The position numbers and the translations under genes were made by a program. Source: Aestuariibaculum marinum (GTDB taxonomy: Bacteria; Bacteroidota; Bacteroidia; Flavobacteriales; Flavobacteriaceae). From it: a DNA stretch of 64,000 bases. Shown one piece after another: positions 46,156-54,814 of this stretch (positions are counted from its first letter, which is position 1; each line of letters opens with the position of its first letter). Where the stretch lies: contig NZ_JACVXD010000008.1 of the NCBI RefSeq assembly GCF_014596975.1, forward strand, positions 62,001 to 126,000. Direction: 5' to 3'. The notes below the pieces were generated by a model. That model was not told the DNA's origin, searched no databases, and saw only the letters and a list, made by a program, of their open reading frames with translations.

Positions 46156-49100
46156 TTAGAATGAAAGTTGAACGTTTAATCCGTAAGTTCTCGTCATTGG
46201 AAAAGTCATAGATTCAATACCTTTATAAATATTTGAACCATTTAACATCCCTGTATCCGGATCGTATTGTGGGAAATCGGTAATACAAAATACATTGGTA
46301 GCATAAGCTCCAAAACTTATTTTTTGGAAAGCTCCTAGCTTACTAAGAATTCTTGCTGGTAAGTCGTAATCTAAACGTAACTCTCTTAATTTTAAATAAG
46401 ATGTATCGAACGTATTCATTTCGGTGTTATTACGATTCCATACATACGTGTTGTAATACGTTTGAATGCTGTTGGCTACAGTATTGTTTTTAGTGTAAGT
46501 AATAGTACCATCGGTATTTTCTAATGCATTAACACCTGGATGTACTAAACCGTCGTAACGCCCTTCAACAGAGTTGTTAAGTTTTCCTTGGTAGGACAAA
46601 GCAAAGTTGGTTACCGAAAACGCATTACCTCCCATTTGTCCCGCGAAAGTGGCTGATAAGGATAGGTTTTTATAACGGAAACGTTGTACCATTCCAGCTC
46701 GCCAGTCTGGATTAACGTTTCCAATTTTAGTAGTTGGAGAATTGTCTAATACCGGGTATCCTTCTGAGTTTACAATGTGCATTCCTGAAGCATCTACTTC
46801 ATTACCATTTTCATCGGTATAGGTAGCTCCCTCAGGCGCTCTTTGGAATCCACGGCCATAAATAACATGCATTTCTTCACCTACGTAAGAGTACACATAA
46901 GTTCTACTTCCAATAGTGGTCCCCATATCGGTTTGTAAAGGCACTGTAGGATCCCAGCCATCTTGAAGACTTACTAATTTATTTTTGTTTTTAGACCAGG
47001 TGACATCAAAATCCCATTTAAAATCTTTAGTTCTAACCGGAACAAAATTAGCTGTAATTTCAAGCCCTTTGTTTGATATTTCACCTGCGTTAATCGTCAT
47101 TCCTGTAGCTCCAGCAATTTGATCGGTGTCTACAGAAACAATTTGATTAGTGGTTGATGAATGGTAGGCCGTTACATCGAATGATATTCTATTCCTGAAT
47201 AATTTAGCCTCTATACCTGCTTCCCAGCTTTCTACATTTTCTGGCTGAATTAGCGGATCTGGAATATTTCCTGGTAAAGCATAACTACCAGGGAATGACG
47301 TATTACTGTACACCTGATCTAAAGAGTAAGCTCCGGTATCGTTACCTACATTTGCCCATGACACACGAGCCTTTAACATATCTACCCATGGCGCATTAGA
47401 CTTAAAGTTAAATGTTTTATCTAAAAGAACGCTTGCTGATACTGATGGGTAAAAGTAAGACCAATTTCCTCTGGACAACGTACTTGACCAATCGTTACGC
47501 GCAGTAACATCAACAAAATACGCATCATCCCAACTTAAAGACACTAAACCGTATAAACTGTTAACTACTTTCTCACTGCGATAATTGTAAAAATCAGGAT
47601 TTACACCTGTTGGCAAATTTGACGTATGATAAATCCCTTCTTCCCCTAATTCGCTTAAGGTTATTTTGTAATTATAGTAGGTGTTCTTTCTGTTGTTACC
47701 TCCAACCATTGTTGAAAGCCCAAAACGCCCTTCACTAAACTCATTATTATAACGGAGCATGAATTCGTTATTATTTTCTAACCTTCTAACGGTTTGTTCT
47801 CTGTAAAACCCGTTAGGAACACCTCCGGTATAATGGGCTTTACGCATGGTTCTAAACTCATCAGACCAATCAACACCTGATCTTAAATCTAAGATCATAC
47901 CTTTTAACAGATCAAAGGTTAAACCTATATTTCCAAAAACGCGATCTTTATCCTGAGTATTTAAAGATTCATAAAGGGTTCGATACGGGTTAAAAGAATT
48001 AGCTGATGGAAAAACAAGTCCCATACCATTTTCTCCTCCAGCATTCCAGTTGGCATAGTTATAACGCCCTTCAAAATATTCATCTTTCCAATCCTGAATG
48101 CTATTCACGTTAAACCCCCAAACAAGGTTATACATTGGATTGGTTTCATCGTAACCACTTACAGGCATATTATCACTTTTCTTTTTATAATAATTTACCT
48201 TGGTGTTAAACTTAATTTTATCTGAAACCGGCGTATTTATTGTAAAGGATACTGTATTTCTTTTAAAACCAGTATTTGGCATAATCCATTCATTTTTAAA
48301 ATCGGTTACCGAAAAACGCGTAGAAGTGCCTTTACCATTGTTTCCGTTAATACTAACCGTATTATTGGTTGTAACTCCGGTTTCAAACAATCCGGTATAC
48401 CAATCGTCCTGGTACACCCATGGTAATTTGGTATAGGTATTGTCGTCCCAGTTTTTTGACGCATATAAATAACGGTATTTATTCGCATCGAACTTTTCAC
48501 CAAACGTATAGCGAGAATAATGTCTGTTTTGAGCAATACCATCAGGCGCCATTTCCTCACTTATATTCCAAAGTGAATATTCATTTAGTCCCATATCGGA
48601 ACCATTTCCATATTGTGTTTGAAAGTCTGGAAAATATCCTGCTTGTTCGAAGGTTACCGATGAATTAACAGAAATACCTAAGCCTTTGTTTTTTCTTCCA
48701 GATTTTGTGGTTATCATGATAACCCCATTAGCGGCACGTGACCCGTATAAAGCGGCCGCCGAAGGTCCTTTTAATACTGAAACTGACTCAATATCGTCGG
48801 GATTAATATCACTCATGCCGTCACCGTAATCTACAGGCGCATCGGCTTGAGCATAATTACTAACACTTCTGGTTGCCGTGGTTCCTGAACTTACAGGCAC
48901 ACCATCAATTACAAACAAAGCTTCGTTGCTCCCGTAATTTAACGATTGGTCTCCGCGTAATGTTACTCGAATAGAACTACTGGGACCTGAGTTGGCAGAC
49001 GCAAAAGTTAAACCGGCTACTTTGCCATTTAAACTGTTTAACCAGTTTCCTGAAACCGTTTTGGTAATTTCTTCACTTTCTACTTTTGCTACAGAATATC

Positions 49101-49743
49101 CTAAAGATTTTTCCTCACGAGAGATATTCAATGCCGTCACCACAACTTCATCAATGGCGACAACATCTTCTTCCATGGTTACATTAATAGCCCCTCCGCT
49201 ATTCACAGCTTTTTCAGCATCCTGCATTCCCATGTAGGTATACACAAGTGTACTATTCTTTGGAACGCTCAATGTATACCTTCCATCAAAATCGGTTAAT
49301 ACTCCCGCTTGTGATCCTTTTATAAGAACATTAACACCTATTAAAGGCATTCCCTGAATGTCTTTAACTTCTCCCGAAACTTTAACTTTTTTAGAAGTCG
49401 TTAATGTAATGGTCGATCCATTAACCATATAACTCAACTGAGCATCTTGACTCACCTTGTCTAAAACCGTTTTTAATTTCTGGCTTTTGAAACTATAAGT
49501 AAATAACGTTTTGTTATTAAGAATTTCGTCTGAAAAACTAAACTGACAATTAGCTGTTTCTTCTAATTGGTTAAAAAGTTTAGTTAGTGTTACATTTTTC
49601 ACATTAAATGTAACAGATTTGTCAAGGACACTTTGTGCTGTAGCTTGTTGTATAGCCACAACCCAAAGGGCCAGAGCCATAACAAATAGCTGCAAAGGTT
49701 TTAAGGAACAAAAATTCCTTCTTTGATGTAAATTTAATTTCAT
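46156..49743 (-). CDS. SusC/RagA-family TonB-dependent receptor with STN domain
   Basis: The protein has 1195 residues. An extended basic n-region and signal peptide (1-36, ending QQATAQ) are followed by an STN domain (about 45-115) and a carboxypeptidase-like regulatory domain (about 120-205, GVNVLIKGSQAGVLTDFDG). A TonB plug (about 215-340, GPSAAALYGSRAANGVIMIT) and a 22-strand barrel complete it. The STN domain lets it signal to the FecR protein upstream. It is the transport component of the phosphoesterase-associated locus. Confidence 0.97.
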   Translation of the reverse strand: MKLNLHQRRNFCSLKPLQLFVMALALWVVAIQQATAQSVLDKSVTFNVKNVTLTKLFNQLEETANCQFSFSDEILNNKTLFTYSFKSQKLKTVLDKVSQDAQLSYMVNGSTITLTTSKKVKVSGEVKDIQGMPLIGVNVLIKGSQAGVLTDFDGRYTLSVPKNSTLVYTYMGMQDAEKAVNSGGAINVTMEEDVVAIDEVVVTALNISREEKSLGYSVAKVESEEITKTVSGNWLNSLNGKVAGLTFASANSGPSSSIRVTLRGDQSLNYGSNEALFVIDGVPVSSGTTATRSVSNYAQADAPVDYGDGMSDINPDDIESVSVLKGPSAAALYGSRAANGVIMITTKSGRKNKGLGISVNSSVTFEQAGYFPDFQTQYGNGSDMGLNEYSLWNISEEMAPDGIAQNRHYSRYTFGEKFDANKYRYLYASKNWDDNTYTKLPWVYQDDWYTGLFETGVTTNNTVSINGNNGKGTSTRFSVTDFKNEWIMPNTGFKRNTVSFTINTPVSDKIKFNTKVNYYKKKSDNMPVSGYDETNPMYNLVWGFNVNSIQDWKDEYFEGRYNYANWNAGGENGMGLVFPSANSFNPYRTLYESLNTQDKDRVFGNIGLTFDLLKGMILDLRSGVDWSDEFRTMRKAHYTGGVPNGFYREQTVRRLENNNEFMLRYNNEFSEGRFGLSTMVGGNNRKNTYYNYKITLSELGEEGIYHTSNLPTGVNPDFYNYRSEKVVNSLYGLVSLSWDDAYFVDVTARNDWSSTLSRGNWSYFYPSVSASVLLDKTFNFKSNAPWVDMLKARVSWANVGNDTGAYSLDQVYSNTSFPGSYALPGNIPDPLIQPENVESWEAGIEAKLFRNRISFDVTAYHSSTTNQIVSVDTDQIAGATGMTINAGEISNKGLEITANFVPVRTKDFKWDFDVTWSKNKNKLVSLQDGWDPTVPLQTDMGTTIGSRTYVYSYVGEEMHVIYGRGFQRAPEGATYTDENGNEVDASGMHIVNSEGYPVLDNSPTTKIGNVNPDWRAGMVQRFRYKNLSLSATFAGQMGGNAFSVTNFALSYQGKLNNSVEGRYDGLVHPGVNALENTDGTITYTKNNTVANSIQTYYNTYVWNRNNTEMNTFDTSYLKLRELRLDYDLPARILSKLGAFQKISFGAYATNVFCITDFPQYDPDTGMLNGSNIYKGIESMTFPMTRTYGLNVQLSF

Positions 49744-49755
49744 AATTTAGTGATT

Positions 49756-49822
49756 ACTTTAAGTAAATAGGATTTTAAAAAATTCTAATAGGCTGGAATT
49801 GGTGACGCAATTCCAGTTTTTT
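49756..49822 (+). ncRNA. Predicted cis-antisense RNA against the SusC leader (locus 2)
   Basis: A near-consensus -7 element TAATTTAG (49743-49750) with CTTTG at 49721-49725 as a possible -33 lies over the SusC start on the opposite strand. A perfect terminator ends at 49822. The predicted RNA is about 67 nt and antisense to the SusC leader. The promoter here is weaker than at the other two loci; the terminator is the strongest. Confidence 0.45.
49793..49822 (+). terminator. Plus-strand intrinsic terminator between FecR and SusC genes
   Basis: CTGGAATTG (49793-49801) pairs perfectly with CAATTCCAG (49808-49816), loop GTGACG, followed by six T. Both adjacent genes are on the minus strand. Confidence 0.8.
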
Positions 49823-49851
49823 CTTCTTTTTCTGTTATTGATTCATAAAGT

Positions 49852-50817
49852 TTATTTAATTAATATCGAGTCGTTTTGAATGGTATATTCAATGCCAATC
49901 ATAAATTCTAAACTTTTAAGCACCTTATCAACAGGCTCGTTTTTATAGGCAGCGCGAATTTTACGGTTTAGAACGGTATCAGATTTACAAAGCACTTTAA
50001 CGTTATACCACTGTTCTATTTTACTAAATGCTTCTTTAGCTGTTATAGCATCGAAACGAAGTATATTTTTATGCCAATCGGTAACTTTACTTGCATTAAC
50101 ATGTCTTTTAACCAGATCCTCTTGAAGATTATTAAAAACTACCTGATTGTTTTTCTCTAAAATGAATTGTTTCTTGGTTACTCTATTTTCTACCCTAACC
50201 TTTCCTGTTCTTACAGTTACCTGAAAATCATTTTCTGCTTTATTAACGACACTAAATGAAGTACCTAAAACCGTTGTCGTGAAGTTGCCCGATTGCACCT
50301 GAAAAGGTTTTTTGACATTTCTTTTCACTTTAAAAAATGCTTCTCCAGCCAATTTCACGTTTCGCTGGTTACTTTGAAAAGATTCCGGGTAGCTCAAAGT
50401 AGCACCTGAATTTAAAAACACTAAAGAACTGTCTGGAAGTAGCACCTCTATACGCTCACCAATAGGACTGGATACAGAAATGTAATTAATCGCTCTAGGA
50501 TTGAAAAAAATTGAATTTAAAAGCACTCCCAATCCTAAAAACACCACTATGCTAGCTGCAACAGCGAAACGTTTTCTAAACTTAAGCACCCTTCTTTTTT
50601 CTGATTGTTCAATTTTATATCGCAACTTCTTTAAACCGCGCTCTAAACTAAATTCGTTAACATTTGTCGATTCGTTTCGAAATGCTTCACTTAATGTGTT
50701 ATACTTTTCTAGGTATTCTACATTCAACAGGTATTTTTTTAACAATTCTGTTTCTTCTGCGGAAGCTCTATGAGCCAAATACTTTAAAGCGATTTCATAA
50801 AAAACCTCGTCGTTCAT
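49852..50817 (-). CDS. FecR-family anti-sigma factor
   Basis: The protein has 321 residues: an N-terminal sigma-binding region, a membrane helix (about 85-105, FAVAASIVVFLGLGVLLNSI), a FecR domain (about 115-215; LPDSSLVFLNSGATLSYPES, VLGTSFSV) and a DUF4974 domain (about 250-320). It is co-directional with the sigma gene (61-bp gap) and with SusC downstream, the standard order. Confidence 0.95.
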   Translation of the reverse strand: MNDEVFYEIALKYLAHRASAEETELLKKYLLNVEYLEKYNTLSEAFRNESTNVNEFSLERGLKKLRYKIEQSEKRRVLKFRKRFAVAASIVVFLGLGVLLNSIFFNPRAINYISVSSPIGERIEVLLPDSSLVFLNSGATLSYPESFQSNQRNVKLAGEAFFKVKRNVKKPFQVQSGNFTTTVLGTSFSVVNKAENDFQVTVRTGKVRVENRVTKKQFILEKNNQVVFNNLQEDLVKRHVNASKVTDWHKNILRFDAITAKEAFSKIEQWYNVKVLCKSDTVLNRKIRAAYKNEPVDKVLKSLEFMIGIEYTIQNDSILIK

Positions 50818-50878
50818 TTATTTTTGATCTTTTACTATTAAGACCATTTTTTGGCAGTCTACCTACCATTGAAAGACG

Positions 50879-51466
50879 TTAACAAATCGTTACATAAATA
50901 TCAAGAAAACAAAACAGAAGAATTGAAGAGATAAATTGGGATTCATATTGAGACACATATTTAATTGCCTCTAACATTTGTTTTTGTACGGTACTCACAG
51001 AAATACCCAATTGATCGGCTATTTCCTTATACTTTAGACCATCAATACGGTTAAGTTTAAAAATAATTCTGCGTTGTGGAGGTAGTTCATCAATTATTAA
51101 ATCTATACGGTTTCTAAGTTCTGTATACTCTAAAGAATCATCACTATTATAATGGGAAAGCTTTAAATGTAAATCACTCATTTCTTCATTAACAAAACTA
51201 GCCTGAGCTTTCTTTACAAGATTTAAAGATTGATTTTTTGTTGCGACAAACAGGTAAGATTGTAACGAACTGTTAATAGAAAGTGTCTTTCGATTTTGCC
51301 AAACGTTGAAGAATACATCTGAAACCACTTCTTCGGCTAAATCGGAATCGTTTACATACTTTTTAGCAAACAGACACAAATTAAAATAATACTTTTGAAA
51401 TAACTGTTCCAAAGCCTTTTGGTTATCATTTTTAACGCATTTAAACAGTAATTCATCTGGAGTCAT
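50879..51466 (-). CDS. ECF-type RNA polymerase sigma-70 factor
   Basis: The protein has 195 residues. Region 2 (about 10-80; KYYFNLCLFAKKYVNDSDLA, VFFNVWQNR) and region 4 (about 125-180; ELPPQRRIIFKLNRIDGLKY, LGISVSTVQKQM) are clear. The C-terminal tail is hydrophobic (FISSILLFCFLDIYVTI), as is common in the Bacteroidota sigma factors paired with FecR. It is the first gene of the locus. Its promoter should lie in the region before 51573. Confidence 0.94.
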   Translation of the reverse strand: MTPDELLFKCVKNDNQKALEQLFQKYYFNLCLFAKKYVNDSDLAEEVVSDVFFNVWQNRKTLSINSSLQSYLFVATKNQSLNLVKKAQASFVNEEMSDLHLKLSHYNSDDSLEYTELRNRIDLIIDELPPQRRIIFKLNRIDGLKYKEIADQLGISVSTVQKQMLEAIKYVSQYESQFISSILLFCFLDIYVTIC

Positions 51467-51572
51467 TTTATCAAATAAAAAGAGTTAGTTTTTACTTAGT
51501 AAAACTATTATTTGAAGCCAGAACCTCTGTTATTAAAAAATTAAGTTAATATTATTTTTAATAGTATTTAAC

Positions 51573-51603
51573 AAAAAAAGAGAACCTATTTATAACTTCT
51601 CTT
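51573..51603 (-). terminator. Terminator directly downstream of the tRNA-Met fragment
   Basis: AAGAGAA (51578-51584) pairs with TTCTCTT (51597-51603); on the minus strand a T run follows. It sits 6 bp beyond the tRNA 3' end, where a tRNA terminator is expected, so this side looks like the original chromosome. Confidence 0.75.
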
Positions 51604-51609
51604 GCTTCC

Positions 51610-51651
51610 TGGTGGGAACAGGACTCGAACCTATGACCTTCGGGTTATGAG
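51610..51651 (-). pseudogene. Truncated tRNA-Met(CAT), 3' half only (candidate attachment site)
   Basis: The minus strand reads CTCATAACCCGAAGGTC followed by a T arm (ATAGG TTCGAGT CCTGT, which pairs) and TCCCACC-A. That is anticodon loop, 3' anticodon strand, variable loop, T arm and acceptor 3' strand of an elongator tRNA-Met. The bases before it do not form the 5' anticodon strand, and no D arm or 5' acceptor is present. This is the usual product of integrase-mediated insertion at a tRNA 3' end. Confidence 0.85.
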
Positions 51652-51713
51652 TTCATCTCCAGACTTATTCACAACACAAAATAAGGGCTTCCCAGATGCT
51701 ATATTTTAAATTC

Positions 51714-51743
51714 GTGTTCCAAAACGTGTTCAGTTTTGTGTTC
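51714..51743. repeat. Three GTGTTC repeats at exact 12-bp spacing
   Basis: GTGTTC occurs at 51714-51719, 51726-51731 and 51738-51743. They lie 63-92 bp from the tRNA fragment. They could be integrase arm-type sites or remains of a former element. Confidence 0.6.
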
Positions 51744-51864
51744 ACTTTGTTATTTAAATTTTCACTAAAATAACATAAATAACTCTTACCATTTTAATCT
51801 TGGTTTAAAAATAATTACATGATCGCTTTTTATCCTTGATTAACATATTAATTATAAAAAAACA

Positions 51865-51888
51865 AAAGGACTGCTTTTGCAGTCCTTT
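51865..51888 (-). terminator. Terminator of the SusCD-TlpA operon
   Basis: AAAGGACTGC (51865-51874) pairs perfectly with GCAGTCCTTT (51879-51888) around TTTT. The minus strand continues with a T-rich run. It is 78 bp after the last TlpA stop codon. Confidence 0.9.
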
Positions 51889-51965
51889 ACAATTCACATT
51901 TACTTAAGGGGAACTAACTCAAATATGAATTCTCAACCAAAAAAATTAAGATATAAACTCGATAC

Positions 51966-53345
51966 TTATAACTTCAATTCATCAAATAATGCTACTAATT
52001 TTTCATTAGAAGGTCTTGGTGCATTGGCTGTAACTATGTTTCCTTGTGGATCTAAAAGAATAAAACGAGGTATTCCTTTTATTAGATAATCTTGAACAAA
52101 CTTGGAGTCAAACGCATTATCTGCAAGTAACTGAATACCCCCAAGTTCCTTCTCTTCAACCATGGCTTTCCATTTATCTCTATTATTAGGAGTATCTACC
52201 GAGATGCTTACAAACTCTATATTCTTATCGTGATATTGCTTTTCTACTTCTTTTAAATAAGGAATCTCGGCTTTACATGGCCCGCACCATGTTGCCCAAA
52301 CATCTATATACACATATTTTCCTTTTAAATCGTCTAAAGATGTTGTTGTGCCATCGATGTTCTCATAACCTTCAAACTTTGGCGATGGTTGGCCCTTAGT
52401 AACGGTTTTTAAAGCCAGGTAACTTTCTTCTATTTCTTTGTTATTAACCTCATCTGTACTTCCTTTTAGATATTCGGCATAATACCCTTCTAAATCGGAG
52501 GTATAAGTAATACCGTATTTAGCGCTTTTGTAACACAGAATGTTTTTTATGGTTTGATTAGATAAAGTATTAACCGCCTTCAAGTAAGCAACATCTTGAT
52601 CTATTTCAATAGAATCTGACAATTTTCGAGCATGTTCAGTACAATAATTACCCACTAACCTACCGTAATTACTTGAAAAAAAGTAATCTTCAGCATTATT
52701 ATAATTTAACTCTTCCAATTCTTTTAAAAACCCTTCAGACACCTTAAAGTCTTTTGTCTTACTGTAATAGGCGTGAGAACCTTCAAACTCATTTAATCGA
52801 CTTAAATAACTATACCTAATATTTCTTCTCTCTTTATCAATGTATTCACTTGGCAAACCTTGAGTAGTTTCCAAAAGCTTGAAAGAAGCTAATACTATCT
52901 CTTGTTGTTTCTTTTTAAATTCATTTTCAGGAAGCAAATAAACATTACCTACTCCTTTTAAAATGTCTTTTGAAACTTTTTGCTTCTCTAGTAAATAATT
53001 ATTGTAAGCAGCACCTGTTCCTGAAAAATTTACAGTTTCATCGTAGTTATTGGCATCAAAATTTAATTCAATATTATCTCCTGCTTGCAAATACATGTAT
53101 GTTAGCTTACTTCCGTAATACAGCATAACATTATCAGCCTCTACTTGTAATGTATCAACGAATGTTCCATCTTCATTAATTGGAATGTATTTACTATTTG
53201 AATAAACCAAACTCATCAATTTTAAATCATCAGCCTGTGGATTTAAAACCTTTCCTCGCAAAATGATATAATCATTTTCATGTCCCGTATGACAGGAAAC
53301 CAAACTCATCAAGATGGCTCCGACACCTAAAATTTTTTTTATCAT
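51966..53345 (-). CDS. TlpA-like thioredoxin-fold lipoprotein (copy 1)
   Basis: The protein has 459 residues with a lipobox (LMSLVSCHTG). An N-terminal DUF4369-like beta domain (about 25-115), a helical middle and a C-terminal thioredoxin domain (about 315-455) follow. The redox motif is WATWCGPCKAEIPYL (about 350) with a cis-proline loop GIPRFILLD. It is a periplasmic thiol-disulfide oxidoreductase. It is closely similar to the next gene, suggesting tandem duplication. Confidence 0.93.
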   Translation of the reverse strand: MIKKILGVGAILMSLVSCHTGHENDYIILRGKVLNPQADDLKLMSLVYSNSKYIPINEDGTFVDTLQVEADNVMLYYGSKLTYMYLQAGDNIELNFDANNYDETVNFSGTGAAYNNYLLEKQKVSKDILKGVGNVYLLPENEFKKKQQEIVLASFKLLETTQGLPSEYIDKERRNIRYSYLSRLNEFEGSHAYYSKTKDFKVSEGFLKELEELNYNNAEDYFFSSNYGRLVGNYCTEHARKLSDSIEIDQDVAYLKAVNTLSNQTIKNILCYKSAKYGITYTSDLEGYYAEYLKGSTDEVNNKEIEESYLALKTVTKGQPSPKFEGYENIDGTTTSLDDLKGKYVYIDVWATWCGPCKAEIPYLKEVEKQYHDKNIEFVSISVDTPNNRDKWKAMVEEKELGGIQLLADNAFDSKFVQDYLIKGIPRFILLDPQGNIVTANAPRPSNEKLVALFDELKL

Positions 53346-53416
53346 ATTAAAATAATTTTAAAATATTCCACTCTACCCTACAACTGTCTTAAATCACAAT
53401 TCTCTGACCTATAGAA

Positions 53417-54799
53417 TTAAAGATTTAGTTCTGCAAATACATCTAAAAGTTCACTTGACGATGGTCTTGGCGCATTTCGATTAACAATATTACCTTCGGG
53501 ATCAATTAAAATAAATTGAGGAATACCCATGATTTGATATGCTTTTATAAAATCGGAATTAAAAACATTATCGGCGATTAACTGAACTCCCCCTAATCCC
53601 TTTTCTTTTACCATGGTTTTCCATTTATCGTGATCCTTTTCTTTATCTACCGAAATACTTACGAAAGCAATATTGTTATTGTCATGATATTTTTTCTCTA
53701 CTTCAATTAAATATGGGATTTCAGCTTTACATGGTCCACACCAGGTTGCCCAAACATCGATATAAACATATTTTCCTTTAAAATCCTCTAGAGAAGTTTT
53801 ACCTCCACTGTGATTTTCATAATTAGTAAAAGCTGGTGACGGATTTCCTTTTTCTAATGCTTTTACTTGGCTATATTTTTCTTGAACCTTAGTTTTTTGA
53901 GTTTCATTCGTAGTCAATTCTAAATACGAGTTATAGTCTGCTGAGAATTTATTAGCAAAAACTAAAGTCCCCATTATTGTTTGGTACAAAAGGTCATTAC
54001 GAATGTATTCTGACTTAAAGTGAGTGGCTGCTTCAAGCCTTGCTTGCCCACCAGATTTAAATCCGACATTTACAAGACTATCTGCTATTTTTCTATGCTC
54101 AATATTCACTAAACTATTATAGTATCTAGACCCTCTATAATCCTCTTCAATTTGAAAATCAAGATGCTTTGCTTCTTCTAAAAAATCATTTGACACAACA
54201 AAATCAGGATCCGCAGCAAAATATCTATGTGAGCTTTGATAGTATTGTAAATTGTGAATAAACCAATAATTTATATATCTAGTTTGTTCCTCTTTAAAAA
54301 GATGATTGATAACTTCAGAAGCATTCAACAATGACATTAATTTACTTTTTTGATTTAAAAGCAAACTTTTATAAGCTTCCTCTTCAAGCGTATAGTCGTT
54401 TTTTCTTCTTTCATCAAAATCTTTCATTTTACTATTAATACTCTGTAGTAAAATGTTTTCGTTTGCTCCTTGTCCTTCAAATTTTAATGAATCAGCAAAA
54501 TTTTCGGCATCACTCTTTACTATAAGGTGATCTCCATCAAATAAAGCGACACTTATATATTTTCTTCTATCCAAAGACAAAGTGTATACACCCGAATCTA
54601 TATTCAATGTATCTTGAAAACTACCATCTTCTGCAATGTCTATTTCATACTTGAAATCCCGATCATTATTAGTTAACGTCAATTTATTGAGTTCTCCTTT
54701 GTTCTCAATTTTACCTTGAAGAATTGCATAATCTACCGTGGTATTGGTTTTACAAGCTACAAGAAGAATTAATATGAAAATTACTGATATTCTTTTCAT
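53417..54799 (-). CDS. TlpA-like thioredoxin-fold lipoprotein (copy 2)
   Basis: The protein has 460 residues with a lipobox (ILILLVACKTN) and the same order as copy 1: beta domain, helical middle, thioredoxin domain with WATWCGPCKAEIPYL (about 353) and GIPQFILID. The thioredoxin part is nearly the same as copy 1 while the middle regions differ. This suggests a shared redox function with diverged partner binding. Confidence 0.93.
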   Translation of the reverse strand: MKRISVIFILILLVACKTNTTVDYAILQGKIENKGELNKLTLTNNDRDFKYEIDIAEDGSFQDTLNIDSGVYTLSLDRRKYISVALFDGDHLIVKSDAENFADSLKFEGQGANENILLQSINSKMKDFDERRKNDYTLEEEAYKSLLLNQKSKLMSLLNASEVINHLFKEEQTRYINYWFIHNLQYYQSSHRYFAADPDFVVSNDFLEEAKHLDFQIEEDYRGSRYYNSLVNIEHRKIADSLVNVGFKSGGQARLEAATHFKSEYIRNDLLYQTIMGTLVFANKFSADYNSYLELTTNETQKTKVQEKYSQVKALEKGNPSPAFTNYENHSGGKTSLEDFKGKYVYIDVWATWCGPCKAEIPYLIEVEKKYHDNNNIAFVSISVDKEKDHDKWKTMVKEKGLGGVQLIADNVFNSDFIKAYQIMGIPQFILIDPEGNIVNRNAPRPSSSELLDVFAELNL

Positions 54800-54814
54800 T
54801 AGATTAGATTTGTT

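Larger units (their letters stand above)
51467..51965. other. 499-bp intergenic region with an integration-scar-like tRNA fragment
   Basis: It holds, from left to right, a minus-strand terminator (51573-51603), the 3' half of a tRNA-Met gene (51610-51651), three GTGTTC repeats at 12-bp spacing (51714-51743) and the terminator of the TlpA operon (51865-51888). No complete gene was found. Confidence 0.75.

Noticed and set aside
51610..51651. Intact tRNA-Met gene
   Set aside because: The 5' acceptor, D arm and 5' anticodon strand are absent in the adjacent sequence, and no pairing partner was found.
51714..51743. A mini CRISPR array from the GTGTTC repeats
   Set aside because: Repeats are only 6 bp with 6-bp spacing; there is no cas gene.
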